The position numbers and the translations under genes are program-made. A stretch of 64,000 nt of DNA from an uncultured Ruminococcus sp. (lineage in GTDB: Bacteria; Bacillota; Clostridia; Oscillospirales; Ruminococcaceae). Within the stretch, counting starts at the first letter, position 1. Every line of letters begins with the position of its first letter. Below are positions 19,802-28,667 of the stretch, piece by piece. The DNA lies in NCBI GenBank assembly GCA_949291125.1, contig CASEUJ010000033.1:62001-126000 (forward strand), read 5' to 3'. A model generated the notes under the pieces. The model was not told the origin of the DNA. It did no database searches and saw nothing but the letters and a program-made list of their open reading frames with translations.

Positions 19802-21736
19802 TTAAGACAGTTTATTTGTTGGCGGCAGACATGCACGGTTTTTGCAGATATAATAGGTAGTTCGATCGTTTATCAAAGGGTATTCTTTGCTTTCGGTTAC
19901 TACCGATATATTTGACAGAAATGAAATATCAGAAATTATATGCTTTAAATCCGATTCATCTTTCAAAACTATGGTAATATGCTCCGGCGGATTTCTATAC
20001 ATAAGCATCGCAAGAAGAAACATACTGTGTCCCGCCGGATCATCCTGCGCCTGAACGGACAGAAATGCGATTTGGTTTTCAGCAGCTTTTTTGTATGCTT
20101 CATTCTCCGTAATCTGATACAGTCTTACCAAGTTATATGCCATAACTGAATTTCCGCTTGGTAACGCGCCGTCGTAGGTTTCCTTCGGATTCATAAACAG
20201 TTCGGCATCTCCAGCTTTATTCAGAAAATATCCTTCGTTTTTACGATCCGTAAATTGTTTTTCCGCTTCGCTGTTAATCTGCTGCGCTTTATCAAGATAA
20301 CCATTATCCAAGGTTGAATTGTAAAGTTCGATCAAAGCGGCGATATAAAATGCATAATCATCCAAAAATACATTCTCCGAACGCTTTCCGTTACAATAAC
20401 TTGTATAAAGCCGGGTACCGCAGCACATTTTTCTTTCAATGAAATCCTGCGCTCTTTTTGCCGCTTGCAGATATTTTTCATTATGTGAAACTCTGTAAAG
20501 CATAGACAACGCTGCAATCATCAAAGCATTCCAAGAAAGCAGTATCTTATCATCAAGATGAAGCTTTGTACGATTTTTACGGTAATCGTACAGCTTTTGA
20601 ATTTCCTGGCTGAAATCTGTACTTAAATCATTGCTTTTCAGCAGATTCGGAATATTTGCTCGCTCAAAGTTACCGCTTGCGGTAATATCAAAGGTATGTG
20701 CAAACTCTTTTCCTTTTTCTTCTCCCAAAACGTCAAGTATTTCACATAATGTGAAAGTATAGAACTTTCCTTCGATCCCTTCGCTGTCGGCATCCTGTGC
20801 GCTGTAAAAACCTCCATCTGAGGAAGTCATTTCACGAAGAATATATTGCGCCGTTTTCTCGGCAGTATCAAGATACAAATGGTTCTTTGTTACGCTGTAA
20901 ACCGCCGAATATGCCATGATAAGCAGAGCATTGTCATACAGCATTTTTTCAAAGTGCGGCGCAAGAAAATATTGATCCGTTGAGTATCTGGAAAAGCCGT
21001 AACCGATTTGATCGAAGATACCGCCCTTTCTCATTTGCGTAAGTGTTTTCTCGACCATTTTCAGAACAGAAATATCGTCATTCATCTTCGCATACAGCGT
21101 TAAAAACAGTAGATTATGCGGAGTAGGAAACTTCGGAGCAGAGCCGAAGCCACCGTTAATGCTGTCAAAGCTTTTTGAAAATATTTTGACTGCATTTTCG
21201 ATAAAATTTTCATTACCTGCATTCCTGTTATCCGATCTTGTATTTTTCAGATGTGCAATCATCTTATCCGCCGACTGCAGAAGCTTGACACGTTCGTTAT
21301 TCCACTGGTTTGCAACAGCATTGAGCAAGTCGGAAAAGCTAGGCATTCCATAATGCGGGTGCGGCGGAAAATATGTGCCCGCAAAAAAAGGCTTTTTATC
21401 CGCAGTCATAAAAATGCTCATGGGCCAGCCGCCGCTCCCTGTGAATGCCTGACATACCGACATATATACGCTGTCAATATCGGGACGTTCCTCACGGTCT
21501 ACTTTTATCGAAACAAAATATTGATTGAGAATTTCCGCTGTTTTCATATCCTCAAAGCTTTCATGTGCCATAACATGACACCAATGACAGGTGCTGTAGC
21601 CAATACTCAGAAAAATCGGTTTATCCTCATTTTTTGCTTTCAAAAAAGCTTCTTCGCACCATGGATACCAATTCACGGGGTTTTCTGCGTGCTGTAACAG
21701 ATATGGGCTTGTTTCATTTTTTAGCTGATTACTCAT
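19802..21736 (-). CDS. yyaL: YyaL/DUF255 thioredoxin-like and glycan-barrel domain protein
   Basis: Protein of the YyaL/spermatogenesis-associated-20 family: an N-terminal thioredoxin-like DUF255 domain with the CHWCHVM motif, then an (alpha/alpha)6-barrel resembling sugar epimerases ([31 protein letters not shown]). Family openings [15 protein letters not shown] and GGWPMSIF are exact matches to memory. Biochemical role is not established. 644 aa, somewhat short at the C-terminus versus ~680 for many homologues. Six bp downstream of the ligase gene, so cotranscribed with ku and ligase. Confidence 0.9.
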   Translation of the reverse strand: MSNQLKNETSPYLLQHAENPVNWYPWCEEAFLKAKNEDKPIFLSIGYSTCHWCHVMAHESFEDMKTAEILNQYFVSIKVDREERPDIDSVYMSVCQAFTGSGGWPMSIFMTADKKPFFAGTYFPPHPHYGMPSFSDLLNAVANQWNNERVKLLQSADKMIAHLKNTRSDNRNAGNENFIENAVKIFSKSFDSINGGFGSAPKFPTPHNLLFLTLYAKMNDDISVLKMVEKTLTQMRKGGIFDQIGYGFSRYSTDQYFLAPHFEKMLYDNALLIMAYSAVYSVTKNHLYLDTAEKTAQYILREMTSSDGGFYSAQDADSEGIEGKFYTFTLCEILDVLGEEKGKEFAHTFDITASGNFERANIPNLLKSNDLSTDFSQEIQKLYDYRKNRTKLHLDDKILLSWNALMIAALSMLYRVSHNEKYLQAAKRAQDFIERKMCCGTRLYTSYCNGKRSENVFLDDYAFYIAALIELYNSTLDNGYLDKAQQINSEAEKQFTDRKNEGYFLNKAGDAELFMNPKETYDGALPSGNSVMAYNLVRLYQITENEAYKKAAENQIAFLSVQAQDDPAGHSMFLLAMLMYRNPPEHITIVLKDESDLKHIISDISFLSNISVVTESKEYPLINDRTTYYICKNRACLPPTNKLS

Positions 21737-21742
21737 TTTCGA

Positions 21743-22681
21743 TTACCTTTCTATGCATTCCTCCGGCGGTTTATCCTCCCTGAGTCCTTTAAACACAGGC
21801 TGCCGCATACCGCCGCTTTCGGTTTTCATCATATATTTGACTGTACATACAAGTTCGGGTTTTACCCATACGGCATTTTCATTGCCTTTCGGAATTTCCG
21901 AAAACGGACAGCTTGTTTTGTCTAAAGCCTTTTTTCTTCTGAACGGCTCGCCGCCAACTCCCAGAGTAACATGACCTTTGTAAACAAGCCGACCGTTCCT
22001 GTACTGTCCGAGGATAATGCTGTTCATGCTGTTTTCTTTCGGAACATAACCCAAAACTACGAAATCATCGTCCTGCAAATACTTAATTTTGATCCAGTCC
22101 TTAGTTCGCTTATCAAAGTAATACTTGCTGTCCTTACGTTTCGCAACGATACCCTCCAATTCCCGCTGTTCTGCAAGATTATAGAATTGGATACCGTTTT
22201 TCTCAATAAACCTCGATACTGCGAATCTGGCGTTTTCAGATATTACCGCTTTCTGCAAAAGTTCCTTTCTTTCTGTAAGCGGCAAATCCGTGACCTGTCT
22301 GTCCTCGCAGTACAAAATATCAAAGGCAGTAAAACAGGCAGGATATTTCTTCGCTGCCATATCTATCTTTACGGGATTGCTCATCATACTGCGTTTCTGT
22401 ATTTCAAAAAAATCCGGTTTGCCGTCCTTGATAACAGCAAGTTCTCCGTCCAGAATACAGCGGACATTGACATTTTCATGGATGTTTTTTAATTCGGGCA
22501 CTTTCGGCAGCATCAACATACTCCGCTTGTTTTTCAGAATCGTTTTGTCAATGTCAAGGTATGCGATGCAGCGTTCGCCATCAAGCTTTAATTCATAGAT
22601 ATATTCCTCGCTGTCAAAGGGCTGTCCCTCTGTACCGATCAGCATTGGCTTGATACTTTTTGTTTCCCAGATATCAGCCAT
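21743..22681 (-). CDS. LigD-type ATP-dependent DNA ligase (ligase domain only)
   Basis: ATP-dependent DNA ligase of the bacterial NHEJ family. Motif I KLDGER gives the adenylated Lys32; GELAV (motif III), FDILY (motif IIIa), EGIVAKRKDSKY (motif IV) and WIKIKYL (motif V) follow, then an OB-fold. 312 aa: it contains only the ligase, without the polymerase and 3'-phosphoesterase domains of full LigD. It overlaps ku by 8 bp, supporting a Ku-dependent end-joining pair. Base composition is AT-richer than flanking housekeeping genes. Confidence 0.93.
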   Translation of the reverse strand: MADIWETKSIKPMLIGTEGQPFDSEEYIYELKLDGERCIAYLDIDKTILKNKRSMLMLPKVPELKNIHENVNVRCILDGELAVIKDGKPDFFEIQKRSMMSNPVKIDMAAKKYPACFTAFDILYCEDRQVTDLPLTERKELLQKAVISENARFAVSRFIEKNGIQFYNLAEQRELEGIVAKRKDSKYYFDKRTKDWIKIKYLQDDDFVVLGYVPKENSMNSIILGQYRNGRLVYKGHVTLGVGGEPFRRKKALDKTSCPFSEIPKGNENAVWVKPELVCTVKYMMKTESGGMRQPVFKGLREDKPPEECIER

Positions 22682-23444
22682 TCTTTACGCCTGCCTGTGC
22701 AATACTCTGCTTGAGAGCCTCCATAATGTCGATGACATTGACCTGAACGTCGGGAGTGGAGGCAACAATATCCTTGCCTGCGATCTTCTGTTCAATGATC
22801 TCACGCAGACGCACCTGATATTCGTCCTTGTATAAACTCGGCTCAAAATCCTTGACCATTGTGTTGATCAGCGTTTTCGCCATAGTTAGCTCCGCTTCAT
22901 TTACTTCGGGATGCGCAGGCTCTTTCGGAGCTTGCTTTACTTCGTCTGCGAAAAACATGGTTTCAATCAGTATACCGTCGTCTGTAGGAATAAGGGTCAA
23001 TAGCTTTTCTTTTGTTCCCATAACTGTTTTAGCGACAGCGACCTTGTTCTCGTCTTTCATTGCTTTACGAAGTAATTCAAATGCTTTATCTCCTCCGGCT
23101 TCGGGAACAGCATGATAGGTTTTATCATAATAAATGGGTCGAATCGAATTTAAGTCTGTAAAATGCAGGATATGGATAGTCTTATCCTTTTCGGACTTGG
23201 CTTTTTCAAAATCTTCATCTGTCATGATCACGAACTTATCCTTGTCGTACTCAAAACCTTTTACAATATCCTTTGATGAGATTTCTTTTCCGCAGGATGC
23301 GCAGACCTTTTTGTACTTTACTCTGCTGCCGTCCTCTCTGCAAAGCTGATTGAAGTGTATATCGTTATCCTGCGTTGCCGTATACAGGCCGACAGGAATA
23401 TGGACTAAACCAAATGAAATTGCGCCTCTGTGTGATACTGCCAT
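22674..23444 (-). CDS. ku: Ku DNA end-binding protein
   Basis: Bacterial Ku homodimer subunit that rings double-strand ends and recruits the ligase. The N-terminus HRGAISFGLVHIPVGLYTAT is diagnostic, followed by CREDGSRVKYKKVCASCGKE and YDKTYHAVPE. The C-terminal extension is short, without the Lys-rich tail of some Ku. 256 aa. I take the ATG at 23444 (GGAAGG eight bases upstream); the GTG at 23453 is too close to that site. First gene of ku-ligase-yyaL. A TATACT box with no good -35 lies just upstream, flanked by TAGTAT/ATACTA inverted halves. Confidence 0.95.
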   Translation of the reverse strand: MAVSHRGAISFGLVHIPVGLYTATQDNDIHFNQLCREDGSRVKYKKVCASCGKEISSKDIVKGFEYDKDKFVIMTDEDFEKAKSEKDKTIHILHFTDLNSIRPIYYDKTYHAVPEAGGDKAFELLRKAMKDENKVAVAKTVMGTKEKLLTLIPTDDGILIETMFFADEVKQAPKEPAHPEVNEAELTMAKTLINTMVKDFEPSLYKDEYQVRLREIIEQKIAGKDIVASTPDVQVNVIDIMEALKQSIAQAGVKNG

Positions 23445-23510
23445 TGTGAACACCTTCCTTTTTGTTTAGTATATCCGCTGCGTATCCTGAAATACTAAAA
23501 CGGGTGATAT

Positions 23511-23539
23511 TTGACAACTTAGTTATTTTGTAGTATAAT
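23511..23539 (+). promoter_or_regulatory. Perfect sigma-A promoter driving only gene remnants
   Basis: TTGACA, 17-bp spacer, TATAAT on the + strand. Downstream lie only two short gene remnants (23554-23947), so it is either an orphan promoter left by rearrangement or drives an unrecognised short RNA. Confidence 0.75.
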
Positions 23540-23553
23540 AAAAATACATATTT

Positions 23554-23715
23554 TTGAGCAATACCAATATTACGTTTGAGGTTATTTCTGAAAATGCTTT
23601 CCCGGATAATGTGATTCTGAATATCATTAACGGTTCCGGTGAAATCGGTTACGGTATGGAAGAAGTTGCGCAAGCCACAGGCGCAGATGTTTATAACGCT
23701 GTAAGTGCAAGCTAA
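23554..23715 (+). pseudogene. C-terminal remnant of an unknown protein
   Basis: Open for 53 codons from a TTG at 23554 to TAA at 23713-23715, reading ...FPDNVILNIINGSGEIGYG... It has protein-like composition but no plausible start or ribosome binding site, and lies only ~15 bases after the -10 box at 23534. I read it as the tail of a lost gene. Family not recognised. Confidence 0.45.
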
Positions 23716-23761
23716 CATGGTGGATATCAAAGTTAGTTTGTCTTCTGTGAATATATAGGTA

Positions 23762-23947
23762 ATGAAATCATTTTTTAGTCAAACATCAACTGGATATAAA
23801 GTATCTAGTTATGGCTGTGGTTTCATTGCGCTTGCAGATATGTTTTTGTATTTAACAATAGGCAATGCATCGTATAACCCAACTTATAGACCTGCCACTA
23901 ATATTCTAATTGATCATTTTTTGCATGAAAATGCCCTTTTTGTTTGA
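23762..23947 (+). pseudogene. N-terminal remnant resembling a C39-like peptidase/unknown gene
   Basis: 61-codon ORF beginning MKSFFSQTSTGYKV with the segment SSYGCGFIALADMFLYL. A Gly-Cys-Gly-aliphatic stretch like this opens papain-like C39-type domains, but the ORF stops long before such a domain could be complete. Weak ribosome binding site (AGGT). Most likely the start of a truncated gene; the peptidase idea is a guess. Confidence 0.4.
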
Positions 23948-23999
23948 CTTTTGTTGGTATATTTCTATTATGCCACATTGTCTAAACAAAAGGGGCGCT

Positions 24000-24218
24000 T
24001 TATTTATCCATCTCAATTGTATCGAACATTTTTTTAAGAATTCTTGCCAAGTCCTCCAGTTGCTGATCATTCGTTAACCCAAAGTACAGAAATTTACCAA
24101 AATCACAACCAACAGAATTATTCCGCCGCAGCTGCAGATTATGATAAAATTTCAAATGCTCCAAAAGCTTGATGTATGCTCTCATATTTTCGGATAGATA
24201 TAGGTTTTCAATTATCAC
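24000..24218 (-). CDS. Small hypothetical protein or gene fragment (72 aa)
   Basis: Not recognised. Reads from a GTG at 24218, or an ATG at 24185, and ends LARILKKMFDTIEMDK; no ribosome binding site precedes either start. Soluble, helical appearance. In the AT-rich patch next to two gene remnants, so it may be another fragment. Confidence 0.3.
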   Translation of the reverse strand: MIIENLYLSENMRAYIKLLEHLKFYHNLQLRRNNSVGCDFGKFLYFGLTNDQQLEDLARILKKMFDTIEMDK

Positions 24219-24268
24219 ACTCTATTTCTTCGCATAAAAATGCAGTCTAATTACTTGACTGCCCGATA

Positions 24269-24697
24269 TCAAATTGTCGTATGATAATCTTCGATGATAT
24301 CTTTCAATGTTATAGATCCCAGACTTGTTTTTAATTCATTACGAATTTTTGCATATTGTTTGTCTAAAATAGTGTGAATATTCTTTCCTACTGGACAAAA
24401 AGGCGAGGGCATTGAATGAATACCTATCAACTTTTCAAGTGCATTGGGTTCTACAGCCGTATAAACCCGATATAAATTGATATCTTTCAACGGACAGTTT
24501 ATTTTTGCTCCGCCTGTACCTGATTTTACAGTCAAGATGTTTTCCTTTTTCAAAGCACTTAAAATACTACGGATAGTAACTGGATTACATCCTGTTGTAA
24601 GGGAAAGCAGCTCGCTTGTTACTCTTTTGACATCGCCATATTCGTTTATAAATATAAGACAATGAATGGCAATTGAGCATTTTGTACTGATATGCAT
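24269..24697 (-). CDS. Rrf2-family transcriptional regulator
   Basis: Rrf2-type winged-helix repressor. The N-terminal helix-turn-helix reads TSELLSLTTGCNPVTIRSILSAL with the wing GTGGAKI, and the C-terminal dimer helix ends IRNELKTSLGSITLKDII. Only one Cys lies in the sensor loop region (PSPFCPVGK), so a [2Fe-2S] cluster as in IscR is unlikely; it resembles the YwnA-like branch. ATG at 24697 chosen; a GTG at 24706 is possible. Divergent from the ferredoxin/flavodoxin gene at 24821 with 123 bp between, so it probably controls that gene. Confidence 0.85.
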   Translation of the reverse strand: MHISTKCSIAIHCLIFINEYGDVKRVTSELLSLTTGCNPVTIRSILSALKKENILTVKSGTGGAKINCPLKDINLYRVYTAVEPNALEKLIGIHSMPSPFCPVGKNIHTILDKQYAKIRNELKTSLGSITLKDIIEDYHTTI

Positions 24698-24746
24698 ATA
24701 CGACACACCCGATTCTGGTTGAGATCTGAGATTTTAATATTACATA

Positions 24747-24775
24747 TTGACTTTTTACCTTTCCAATGCTATATT
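24747..24775 (+). promoter_or_regulatory. Sigma-A promoter of the ferredoxin/flavodoxin gene
   Basis: TTGACT, 17-bp spacer, TATATT. It lies in the divergent gap with the Rrf2 gene, a natural place for the repressor to bind. Confidence 0.78.
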
Positions 24776-24820
24776 ATTTCATATGTGTAATTCTAAATTT
24801 TACAACAAGGAGACAGGTAT

Positions 24821-25585
24821 ATGAAATTTGTTCAAATAATTTTTAGTCCCACAGGAGGTACTAAAAAAGCGGCAGAAGCTATCACTTCGGAATGGAGCGG
24901 ATCAGTTGAAACTATTGATTTGTGCGATCCGTTCGTTGATTTTACAAAATTCTCTTTTAACAAAAACGATGTGACTCTGATAGCCTTACCCTCATACGGA
25001 GGACGTGTCCCAGCTCTTGCGGCTAAAAGACTTTCACAAATAAAAGGAAATTCAGCAGACTGCGTGCTACTGTGTGTATACGGTAATCGTGCTTATGAGG
25101 ACACACTTGTAGAAATGGAGGATATTGCAAAGACTTGTGGATTTAATATTATCGCAGCAGTATCGGCAATTGCAGAGCACTCCATTATGCGCCAATATGC
25201 AACAGGCAGACCTGATAAACAGGATATCCAAAAGCTTAGAACTTATGCTAAAACAATCCTTGATAAAATCAAATCTAAAACATCGAATGCCCCGATAAAC
25301 ATACCGGGTAATCGACCATACAAAAAAGCCGGAGGAGCAGGATTAGTTCCAAAAGCGTCAAAGGATTGTGTGGGCTGCGGAGTATGCGCAAAAAATTGTC
25401 CCGCGCAGGCCATCAATCGTAAAAATTTAAAAATTGCCGATTCAAAAAAATGCATTTCATGTATGCGCTGTGTATCGAGATGTCCTCATTCGGCGCGAAA
25501 AGTCAATGATACATTAGTCTCTATTGCAGCAGTGACAATAAAAAAAGCGTGTTCGATAAGAAAAGACTGCGAACTCTTTATCTGA
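24821..25585 (+). CDS. EFR1-type flavodoxin-ferredoxin fusion protein
   Basis: Electron-transfer protein: an N-terminal flavodoxin-like domain (FMN loop FSPTGGTKKAAEA, residues ~8-20; LPSYGGRVPALA) joined to a C-terminal double [4Fe-4S] ferredoxin (CVGCGVCAKNCP and CISCMRCVSRCP, about residues 185-225). 254 aa. AAGGAG eight bases before the ATG. These EFR1-like proteins are common in anaerobic Clostridia; partners are generally unknown. Adjacent divergent Rrf2 regulator suggests redox or stress control. Followed by its own terminator. Confidence 0.9.
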   Translation: MKFVQIIFSPTGGTKKAAEAITSEWSGSVETIDLCDPFVDFTKFSFNKNDVTLIALPSYGGRVPALAAKRLSQIKGNSADCVLLCVYGNRAYEDTLVEMEDIAKTCGFNIIAAVSAIAEHSIMRQYATGRPDKQDIQKLRTYAKTILDKIKSKTSNAPINIPGNRPYKKAGGAGLVPKASKDCVGCGVCAKNCPAQAINRKNLKIADSKKCISCMRCVSRCPHSARKVNDTLVSIAAVTIKKACSIRKDCELFI

Positions 25586-25598
25586 ATAATTCATTTTT

Positions 25599-25629
25599 GC
25601 GTCTGTCGAAAACAGGCGCTTTTCTTTTT
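25599..25629 (+). terminator. Intrinsic terminator after EFR1-type gene
   Basis: GCGTCTGT/ACAGGCGC stem with one wobble, followed by a T-rich run TTTTCTTTTT. Confidence 0.75.
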
Positions 25630-25697
25630 ATCCCATAAACTGGCAAACGATAAAATTCATCAACCAACATCTTTTTACAGTTTTTGCCTCTAAAGCG

Positions 25698-25730
25698 CAA
25701 GAAAACCGCGTAAATACGCGGCTTTCTTGG
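25698..25730 (-). terminator. Intrinsic terminator of tRNA-Arg(CCG)
   Basis: Minus strand CCGCG TATTTA CGCGG core extended by AAGAAAG/TTTTCTT pairing, T-rich at the 3' side. Confidence 0.65.
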
Positions 25731-25756
25731 CGCACATCTATTTCATTGCACCAATA

Positions 25757-25833
25757 TGGTACGCCTGATGCGATTCGAACGCACGACCTTCAGAGTCGGA
25801 GTCTGACACTCTATCCAGCTGAGCTACAGGCGC
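25757..25833 (-). tRNA. tRNA-Arg (anticodon CCG)
   Basis: Full cloverleaf: acceptor GCGCCTG/CAGGCGT, D arm GCTC...GAGT, anticodon stem TCAGA/TCTGA with loop CTCCGAC, T arm with TTCGAAT. The CCA end is encoded. 77 nt. Confidence 0.95.
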
Positions 25834-25889
25834 ATTTTCTGGATCTACACATGCATTCCGAAATCTATGAAGCATATGCATTGTTTATT

Positions 25890-25918
25890 ATTTTACCACA
25901 TCTATTTTCAAAATGCAA
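25890..25918 (-). promoter_or_regulatory. Sigma-A promoter of tRNA-Arg(CCG)
   Basis: Minus strand TTGCAT (25913-25918), 17-bp spacer, TAAAAT (25890-25895). Confidence 0.75.
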
Positions 25919-25981
25919 GGGGGTACAGAAGAAGAATTGCGGATATTCAAGAAAAATTTACATTTGCATTCCATGAGCGGT

Positions 25982-26287
25982 TCATTCATCCTGCTCCCAT
26001 AACAACTGCCATATTGCAAATGTCATATCCATCTCTGCACCCGGAAACGTCCCCAAAATCACGTATGCTTGATCAGAGATCGCCGGATATTCCCACACCA
26101 ATTCTTCGTTTGCCAGAGATAATGCTGCACTATCTGGCTGAATTGTCATATGTGCCATTGTGACAGGTTCATGTGATAAGCGATTATAAGACCGCACATA
26201 TACCAGCAAAAATGCCAATACAAAGCTCCAGAGAAATGCATAACATAACAAGATCATAATGCTTCTTCTTACCCATCGTTTCATCAT
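25982..26287 (-). CDS. Small single-span membrane protein next to spoIIP (101 aa)
   Basis: Not recognised. Basic N-terminus (MMKRWVRRS), one membrane helix at about residues 9-31, then a ~70-residue domain probably outside the membrane. AGGAG precedes the ATG. It follows spoIIP by 8 bp, so it is cotranscribed; a sporulation role is suggested by context only. Confidence 0.65.
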   Translation of the reverse strand: MMKRWVRRSIMILLCYAFLWSFVLAFLLVYVRSYNRLSHEPVTMAHMTIQPDSAALSLANEELVWEYPAISDQAYVILGTFPGAEMDMTFAIWQLLWEQDE

Positions 26288-26295
26288 AAGTTCTC

Positions 26296-27432
26296 CTATT
26301 CCTGCAGTTTCAACAGCGTCTGCGCCAAAGCTTTCCCGATCAGTTCCCCGGAATACTGCACCTGTTCGAGCGTATTTCCATGTGTACCAACTTCAATCAA
26401 AAGGCTGCCGGTTGTAAGATCCTGATTGTACTTACGATAGTCAAAGAGAATTGGCCGCGTTAAACCAGGATAATTCTGTTCCATAGAAGTCTGGAGTCGA
26501 CATGCAAAATGAAAGTTTTGCAGATAGTCAGGCATACCCATCGTGCCGTCGTCACAACCGGAGATGATCATGACCTGTGCCGCCTCTTTGCCATCAATTT
26601 CTACCACAGGCTGCAGCAGGGTGTTCCCATCTTGAATGGCATCCCGATGAATATCAAGTACGACACGAATTGAAGGGTATTGTTCTAGGATTGCCTTTAC
26701 TGTTTCAGCGCTTCGCTCATACGAGCCATTATAGGACGGATAGTCATGAATCGTGGTGTCATGGATCGTCGCGATCCCCGCATTTTCCAGCTGCTGCGTA
26801 ATAGTATCCCCGACAGAAACAACATTATACGCCGAATCGGTGGTACGGTAGTTAAAGCTCGGGTCAAACGTATTGCGCACATAGGGTTCAAAAGATTCCG
26901 TGGTATGCGTATGCATGATCAGAACTTGTGGTTCATCACTATCTACATCAATAGTAAATGCCGGGGCAAGTCTCGACTCTGCAAGAAGCGCGGCATTTGT
27001 CAAGGAGGTTTTATTTTGCACCTGTCCGGCGATATCAAGGTCGAAAAACCGCGTGCCGGAATATGTTCCATAAAATGTCCGGCGCACGAGCGTATCAAGA
27101 CTCAGATTCCATTCAGTGGGATACGGCTTTTCACCGGGATCAGAAGACGGCGTGGTTTCTATCAGTGCATCCTGTACCTCATCCTCGCCTTGCTGTGGCG
27201 ATCCCGATTCTTCCTGCCAGCCATAGCCGTCTGAAAGCACATTCCAGGCGGCATGATCCTCCTGATTATACCATGCATCTGTATCAGCAGTTTGGGTTTC
27301 TGTCGGAAATGCCGCAGAGATTCGCGCAGAATTTTCATCAGCCGAAAACACATTTGTGATGGGGATAATCGCCATTACACCAAGAAAGCACAGTGCCCAG
27401 CCATAATTTCGACGTCGGTGTCTTCTGCGCAT
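26296..27432 (-). CDS. spoIIP: Stage II sporulation protein P
   Basis: SpoIIP is the amidase/endopeptidase that, with SpoIID and SpoIIM, thins septal peptidoglycan for engulfment of the forespore. An N-terminal membrane anchor (after a very basic MRRRHRRR) precedes a low-complexity linker and the amidase domain with MHTHTTESFEPY, VLDIHRDA and LLIEVGTHGNTLEQV, the zinc and catalytic positions. 378 aa. ATG at 27432 chosen because AGGAG lies ten bases upstream; a GTG at 27441 is too close. Evidence that the organism is, or descends from, an endospore former. Confidence 0.95.
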   Translation of the reverse strand: MRRRHRRRNYGWALCFLGVMAIIPITNVFSADENSARISAAFPTETQTADTDAWYNQEDHAAWNVLSDGYGWQEESGSPQQGEDEVQDALIETTPSSDPGEKPYPTEWNLSLDTLVRRTFYGTYSGTRFFDLDIAGQVQNKTSLTNAALLAESRLAPAFTIDVDSDEPQVLIMHTHTTESFEPYVRNTFDPSFNYRTTDSAYNVVSVGDTITQQLENAGIATIHDTTIHDYPSYNGSYERSAETVKAILEQYPSIRVVLDIHRDAIQDGNTLLQPVVEIDGKEAAQVMIISGCDDGTMGMPDYLQNFHFACRLQTSMEQNYPGLTRPILFDYRKYNQDLTTGSLLIEVGTHGNTLEQVQYSGELIGKALAQTLLKLQE

Positions 27433-27470
27433 CTTCCACACACTCCTCTCATCGTAAAATCAAACAATTA

Positions 27471-28355
27471 TTATTTTGCCGCGTCTGATAACGCATTTGT
27501 CATATACACCTCTGTTGAGATATCGCCAGAGCGATTGTAACGGCCCAATCCATAAAGACACGCCGGATCACGCGTGATATAATTCGGTCGTTCCAGACTC
27601 GTTAGTGTCACCTGAAACCCCGCCTCACGCAGCACCGGAACGCTCTCATCACACACAAACCCATATGGATAGGCAAACACAACCGGTCGTAATTCCATTT
27701 CCTCCGAAAAACGCGTCTGAAGCCGCATCAGATCCTCTAACAGGAATCGATGATAATTTTCTTCGGATTCTCCCTCCATAATCCGACATCCCTGACGAAT
27801 GTCGTTTTTATGCAGATCGTATGTATGACTGGCAAATGTAATCCGATCAGACTCGGAAAGTGTCCGTAGATCATCCCACGTAAGATAAGAATAGGCCTCC
27901 TGATGCGGTGAATCCGGCGCAAACACGTCGGCATATGCCCCTACCACCGAAATCGTCGCGCACATATCATATTGCTCAAGCAGCGGCAGAACAATACTCA
28001 GATTGTTATACAGCCCATCGTCAAAAGTCAGCATCACCGGATTCGGCGGCAGAGACGCATCCCCGGCAGTATAGCCAATGAGATCTTCCGGTGAAACAGT
28101 ATGATACCCATTTTCCTGCAAATACCGCAGGTCTTCTTCCAGTGTTTCGGGAGTAATACAAAAATCCGTTTCCGGCAGATCTGTTACACTATGATACAAC
28201 AACACCGGCAGACATATACCTCCCGTATCCATGCGGTTTGCCGCCATGAAATGCTGCCTTCCGAAATGCGTCAGAATCACTGCTGCTAGGATCAGCGCCA
28301 GATCAAATGCCGCATATCGTATCAATTTACGCAGATTCACACTTTTATATCGCAT
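27471..28355 (-). CDS. Membrane-anchored polysaccharide deacetylase
   Basis: NodB-fold carbohydrate esterase (CE4). An N-terminal membrane anchor (about residues 15-33) precedes the catalytic domain with LLYHSV, TFDDG (metal Asp and general base), FASHTYDLH (metal His pair) and FAYPYG. The presumed target is N-acetylated cell-surface glycan, e.g. peptidoglycan. 294 aa. The ATG at 28355 sits eight bases after GGAGG; the GTG at 28364 overlaps that site. Upstream of spoIIP, possibly one unit active in spore or wall remodelling. Confidence 0.9.
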   Translation of the reverse strand: MRYKSVNLRKLIRYAAFDLALILAAVILTHFGRQHFMAANRMDTGGICLPVLLYHSVTDLPETDFCITPETLEEDLRYLQENGYHTVSPEDLIGYTAGDASLPPNPVMLTFDDGLYNNLSIVLPLLEQYDMCATISVVGAYADVFAPDSPHQEAYSYLTWDDLRTLSESDRITFASHTYDLHKNDIRQGCRIMEGESEENYHRFLLEDLMRLQTRFSEEMELRPVVFAYPYGFVCDESVPVLREAGFQVTLTSLERPNYITRDPACLYGLGRYNRSGDISTEVYMTNALSDAAK

Positions 28356-28529
28356 CAGGCGCACCTCCTTACGGCTTCATCCTATGCAAATGCAGACGCA
28401 GTTAGAACGAAAATGGTGAGAGAATCTTACAGCGTTCAGTCTGATCGCCTTGCAATCACCCTAACGTTTCGAAAAATCCAAATTTTTTATGATGCATCAA
28501 TTTATCTCAATAATTTTTTTCAAAAGGGG

Positions 28530-28558
28530 TTGCATTGATGCATACAATATGCTATAAT
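28530..28558 (+). promoter_or_regulatory. Sigma-A promoter of the EF-G-like gene
   Basis: TTGCAT, 17-bp spacer, TATAAT. The ~100-nt leader to 28668 shows no clear structure. Nothing else was recognised in 28356-28667. Confidence 0.82.
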
Positions 28559-28667
28559 TATATTACTTCGTTGAAAAAATATTAGTCATTATAACCACAT
28601 ATCACATACTTTGAAGGGAACCGGCATCATTTGCCACCCTTCCTCAAATGAAATGGAGCGAATACTT

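Noticed and set aside
19718-19915. Hydrophobic 65-codon ORF on the + strand
   Set aside because: It overlaps the end of the 83-aa gene, crosses a clear terminator, and continues antisense into yyaL; no ribosome binding site.
21743-22681. Ligase gene as a truncated LigD pseudogene
   Set aside because: All ligase motifs I-V and the OB region are intact and it has a proper start overlapping ku; ligase-only forms are a legitimate architecture.
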